From CAYMKE01 sp964390955 (GTDB taxonomy: Bacteria; Bacteroidota; Bacteroidia; Bacteroidales; JBBRXJ01), in contig CAYMKE010000140.1 of NCBI GenBank assembly GCA_964390955.1, positions 1 to 8,289 on the forward strand: a stretch of 8,289 nucleotides of DNA, given 5' to 3'. The position numbers were made by a program, and so were the translations under genes. Under the pieces are notes generated by a model that made no database searches, was not told where the DNA came from, and was given only the letters and a program-made list of their open reading frames with translations. Shown piece after piece: positions 6,745 to 8,289 of this stretch (the first letter of the stretch is position 1; each line of letters starts with the position of its first letter).

Positions 6745-8127
6745 ATGCAAAAACAAAAAAAGCATTTAGCCGGGATTCTACATATCATGCTTATATCATT
6801 TTCTCTACTATCTTTTATTCACGGCCAAACTGACAAACAAATACTGGACCAGGTAGTGGCAGTTGTTGGCAGTAACATGATCACAGAATCCGAAGTACAT
6901 GAACGGTATGTTCAAATTAAGCAAAGTGAACAAAATTTGAGAATGAGTGAAAAAGCAGCAAAGTGCAGTCTCCTTGAAGAATTATTACTTCAAAATTTAT
7001 TATTAGACCAGGCAAAAATTGATAGTATCACAATAGAAATGTCTCAGGTAGAGCTACAGTTACAAGAACGGCTCGATTTTTTTATTGAGCGCATCGGATC
7101 TGTTGAAAAACTTGAAAATTACTTTGGTAAATCGTTGAGCGATATCAAGGAAGAGCTTAGAAAATCGTTAAGAGACCAGATGCTTACTGAAAAAATGAGG
7201 CAGGAGGTCATTAAAAAAGTCAACCCAACACCCTCTGAAGTAAAAGAATATTATCAAACACTCCCCAAAGACAGCATTCCATATGTTGAAGCCAAAATTA
7301 TTATGGCTCAAATCGTAAAATACCCTGAATACTCAGAAAAAGCAATATTAGAAGTCAAACAAAAACTTCTTGATTTGCGAAAGAGAATAATGGAAGGCGA
7401 AGAATTTTCAACATTAGCTGTACTCTATTCTGAAGGAGAAAATGCAACCAGGGGAGGATCGTTAGGATATAAAGGAAAAGGCGAACTGGAACCAAAATAT
7501 GCCGAAGCAGCTTTTAGGCTTAAAAAAGGGGGCATTTCAAATATTTTTGAAACAAAAAAGGGGTTCCATATTATTAAATTAATAGACCAAAAGGATAATA
7601 AGGTCAAAACCCAACAAATTCTTATCCGTCCTGATTATGTTCCCAATACCATTGAGCAAACCAAAAAATATCTTGACAGTATTGCAACATTAATTCGCAC
7701 AAACGATGATTTAAGTTTTGAGAAAGCAGCAAAAATGTATTCGGATGATCAGGCTACCCAAAAAAGCGGAGGCATTATACTCAATCCTAACACGGGAACT
7801 GCCGAATTTGAAATGGATGAATTGCAACCCAATGATTTTAATATCGTGAAAAAACTCAACAAAGGACAAATCTCAGAGCCTTACGAATCAATGGATGAAA
7901 ACGGACGGAAATTATACAAGATTATTAAGATCAAATCAAAAGTAAAACCCCATAAAGCAAACCTTGAAGAAGATTATAATCTTATTAAAAACATGCTAAA
8001 GGCCAAAAAACAACAAGAAAAATTTGTTGAATGGATTCGAAAAAAACAAAAAACAACATTCATCCGTATTGACGAAAACTACCAGACATGTGATTTTAAT
8101 TTTAAAGGATGGGGCAACCATGAATAA
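6745..8127 (+). CDS. surA: SurA-like periplasmic chaperone with two parvulin domains
   Basis: An exported chaperone of the SurA type, which in Gram-negative bacteria escorts outer-membrane proteins through the periplasm. I place the start at ATG 6745 (460 aa), four bases after the previous stop. An in-frame ATG at 6703 would add 14 residues in front of a normal signal peptide and overlap the upstream gene. From 6745 the leader is QKQKKH, a hydrophobic core and a likely cut after Gly27 before Gln28. The SurA N-domain follows (VVAVVGSNMITESEV from about 34), helical to about 175. Parvulin domain 1 (about 183-283) has the GGSLGYKGKGEL loop and GFHIIK with His275, but the ASHIL position reads IMAQIV. 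Domain 2 (about 287-395) has TQQILIRP and LYKIIKI and keeps neither histidine. The tail ends in an aromatic and Cys-containing segment (YQTCDFNFKGW) that I recall from Bacteroidota SurA homologues. Chaperone activity without strong isomerase activity is inferred. Confidence 0.85.
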   Translation: MQKQKKHLAGILHIMLISFSLLSFIHGQTDKQILDQVVAVVGSNMITESEVHERYVQIKQSEQNLRMSEKAAKCSLLEELLLQNLLLDQAKIDSITIEMSQVELQLQERLDFFIERIGSVEKLENYFGKSLSDIKEELRKSLRDQMLTEKMRQEVIKKVNPTPSEVKEYYQTLPKDSIPYVEAKIIMAQIVKYPEYSEKAILEVKQKLLDLRKRIMEGEEFSTLAVLYSEGENATRGGSLGYKGKGELEPKYAEAAFRLKKGGISNIFETKKGFHIIKLIDQKDNKVKTQQILIRPDYVPNTIEQTKKYLDSIATLIRTNDDLSFEKAAKMYSDDQATQKSGGIILNPNTGTAEFEMDELQPNDFNIVKKLNKGQISEPYESMDENGRKLYKIIKIKSKVKPHKANLEEDYNLIKNMLKAKKQQEKFVEWIRKKQKTTFIRIDENYQTCDFNFKGWGNHE

Positions 8128-8175
8128 TAGATAAGGGGGACTTCGGTTAATTCCTTTGCATTAAAATGTCCGGCA

Positions 8176-8203
8176 TTTATCATAGACGATGAACCATGAT
8201 AAA
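8176..8203. repeat. 8-bp perfect inverted repeat after surA
   Basis: TTTATCAT (8176-8183) and ATGATAAA (8196-8203) are exact inverted copies around a 12-base spacer, 48 bp past the surA stop. There is no T-run after the stem and the arms are AT-rich, so it is a poor intrinsic terminator. An operator for the next gene is an equally open reading. Confidence 0.35.
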
Positions 8204-8242
8204 GTATTTGCCACAACGCCCATAATTATAAAAAGGAAAGAA

Positions 8243-8274
8243 AGGTATAAAGGATATAGAGGTATAGAGGATAT
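8243..8274 (+). repeat. Direct repeat, AGGTATAnAGGATAT twice with 17-bp period
   Basis: A 15-base unit at 8243-8257 recurs at 8260-8274 with one mismatch (8250 A versus 8267 G). Inside each copy, AGGTATA and AGGATAT are themselves near repeats, so the purine-rich stretch looks slippage-prone. It lies immediately before a possible start codon at 8280. The remaining sequence from 8128 to 8175 shows no gene or recognisable motif. Confidence 0.45.
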
Positions 8275-8279
8275 TTTAA

Positions 8280-8289
8280 ATGAACTTTT
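8280..8289 (+). CDS. Possible start of next gene, cut by window edge
   Basis: ATGAACTTTT at the very end reads Met-Asn-Phe and follows an AT-rich stretch (ATATTTTAA) like those before the other starts here. Only three codons are visible, so no product can be named. The 152-bp gap from surA suggests it may have its own promoter. Confidence 0.22.

Noticed and set aside
1..8289. CRISPR array, toxin-antitoxin pair, phage or insertion-sequence genes
   Set aside because: No spaced direct repeats, transposase or integrase motifs, or small paired genes are present; all large frames are housekeeping or foldase genes.

Overview
The window looks like chromosomal DNA of a member of the Bacteroidota. The grounds are AT-rich coding sequence, starts without Shine-Dalgarno motifs, a Bacteroidota-style IMP dehydrogenase C-terminus, and a run of three periplasmic foldase-type genes (two-domain PpiC protein, small lipoprotein, SurA-like protein) next to guaB. 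Gene families are recognised from memory of their motifs; no database search was run, and an assignment below phylum would be a guess.

Layout. Positions 1-333 hold no protein gene. Within them, 105-196 on the minus strand folds like the 3' end (domains V and VI) of a bacterial group II intron, but no intron body or reverse transcriptase fits before recQ, so it looks like a 5'-truncated remnant. Beside it lie a small perfect hairpin (239-254), a perfect 10-bp tandem repeat (263-282), a 10-bp palindrome (290-299) and a T8 tract behind recQ (305-312). recQ (334-2241) runs on the minus strand. A 126-bp divergent region follows, then four plus-strand genes in tight series: guaB (2368-3840), a parvulin foldase (3879-5870), a putative lipoprotein (5886-6740) and a SurA-like foldase (6745-8127). 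The gaps are 38, 15 and 4 bp, which suggests one operon. The last 160 bases are non-coding, with an 8-bp inverted repeat, a 17-bp-period direct repeat and a possible next start codon at 8280.

How the genes fit together. The three downstream genes all encode exported proteins of the SurA/parvulin type. The histidines associated with prolyl isomerase activity are kept in the first two domains of the 663-aa protein, partly lost in the SurA-like protein, and not visible in the lipoprotein. This suggests one catalytic foldase working with two chaperone-like partners in the cell envelope. guaB (GMP synthesis) and recQ (DNA repair) are housekeeping neighbours with no obvious biochemical link to them. 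Apart from the intron-like remnant the region is ordinary core genome; I found no convincing new defence, mobile or regulatory system.
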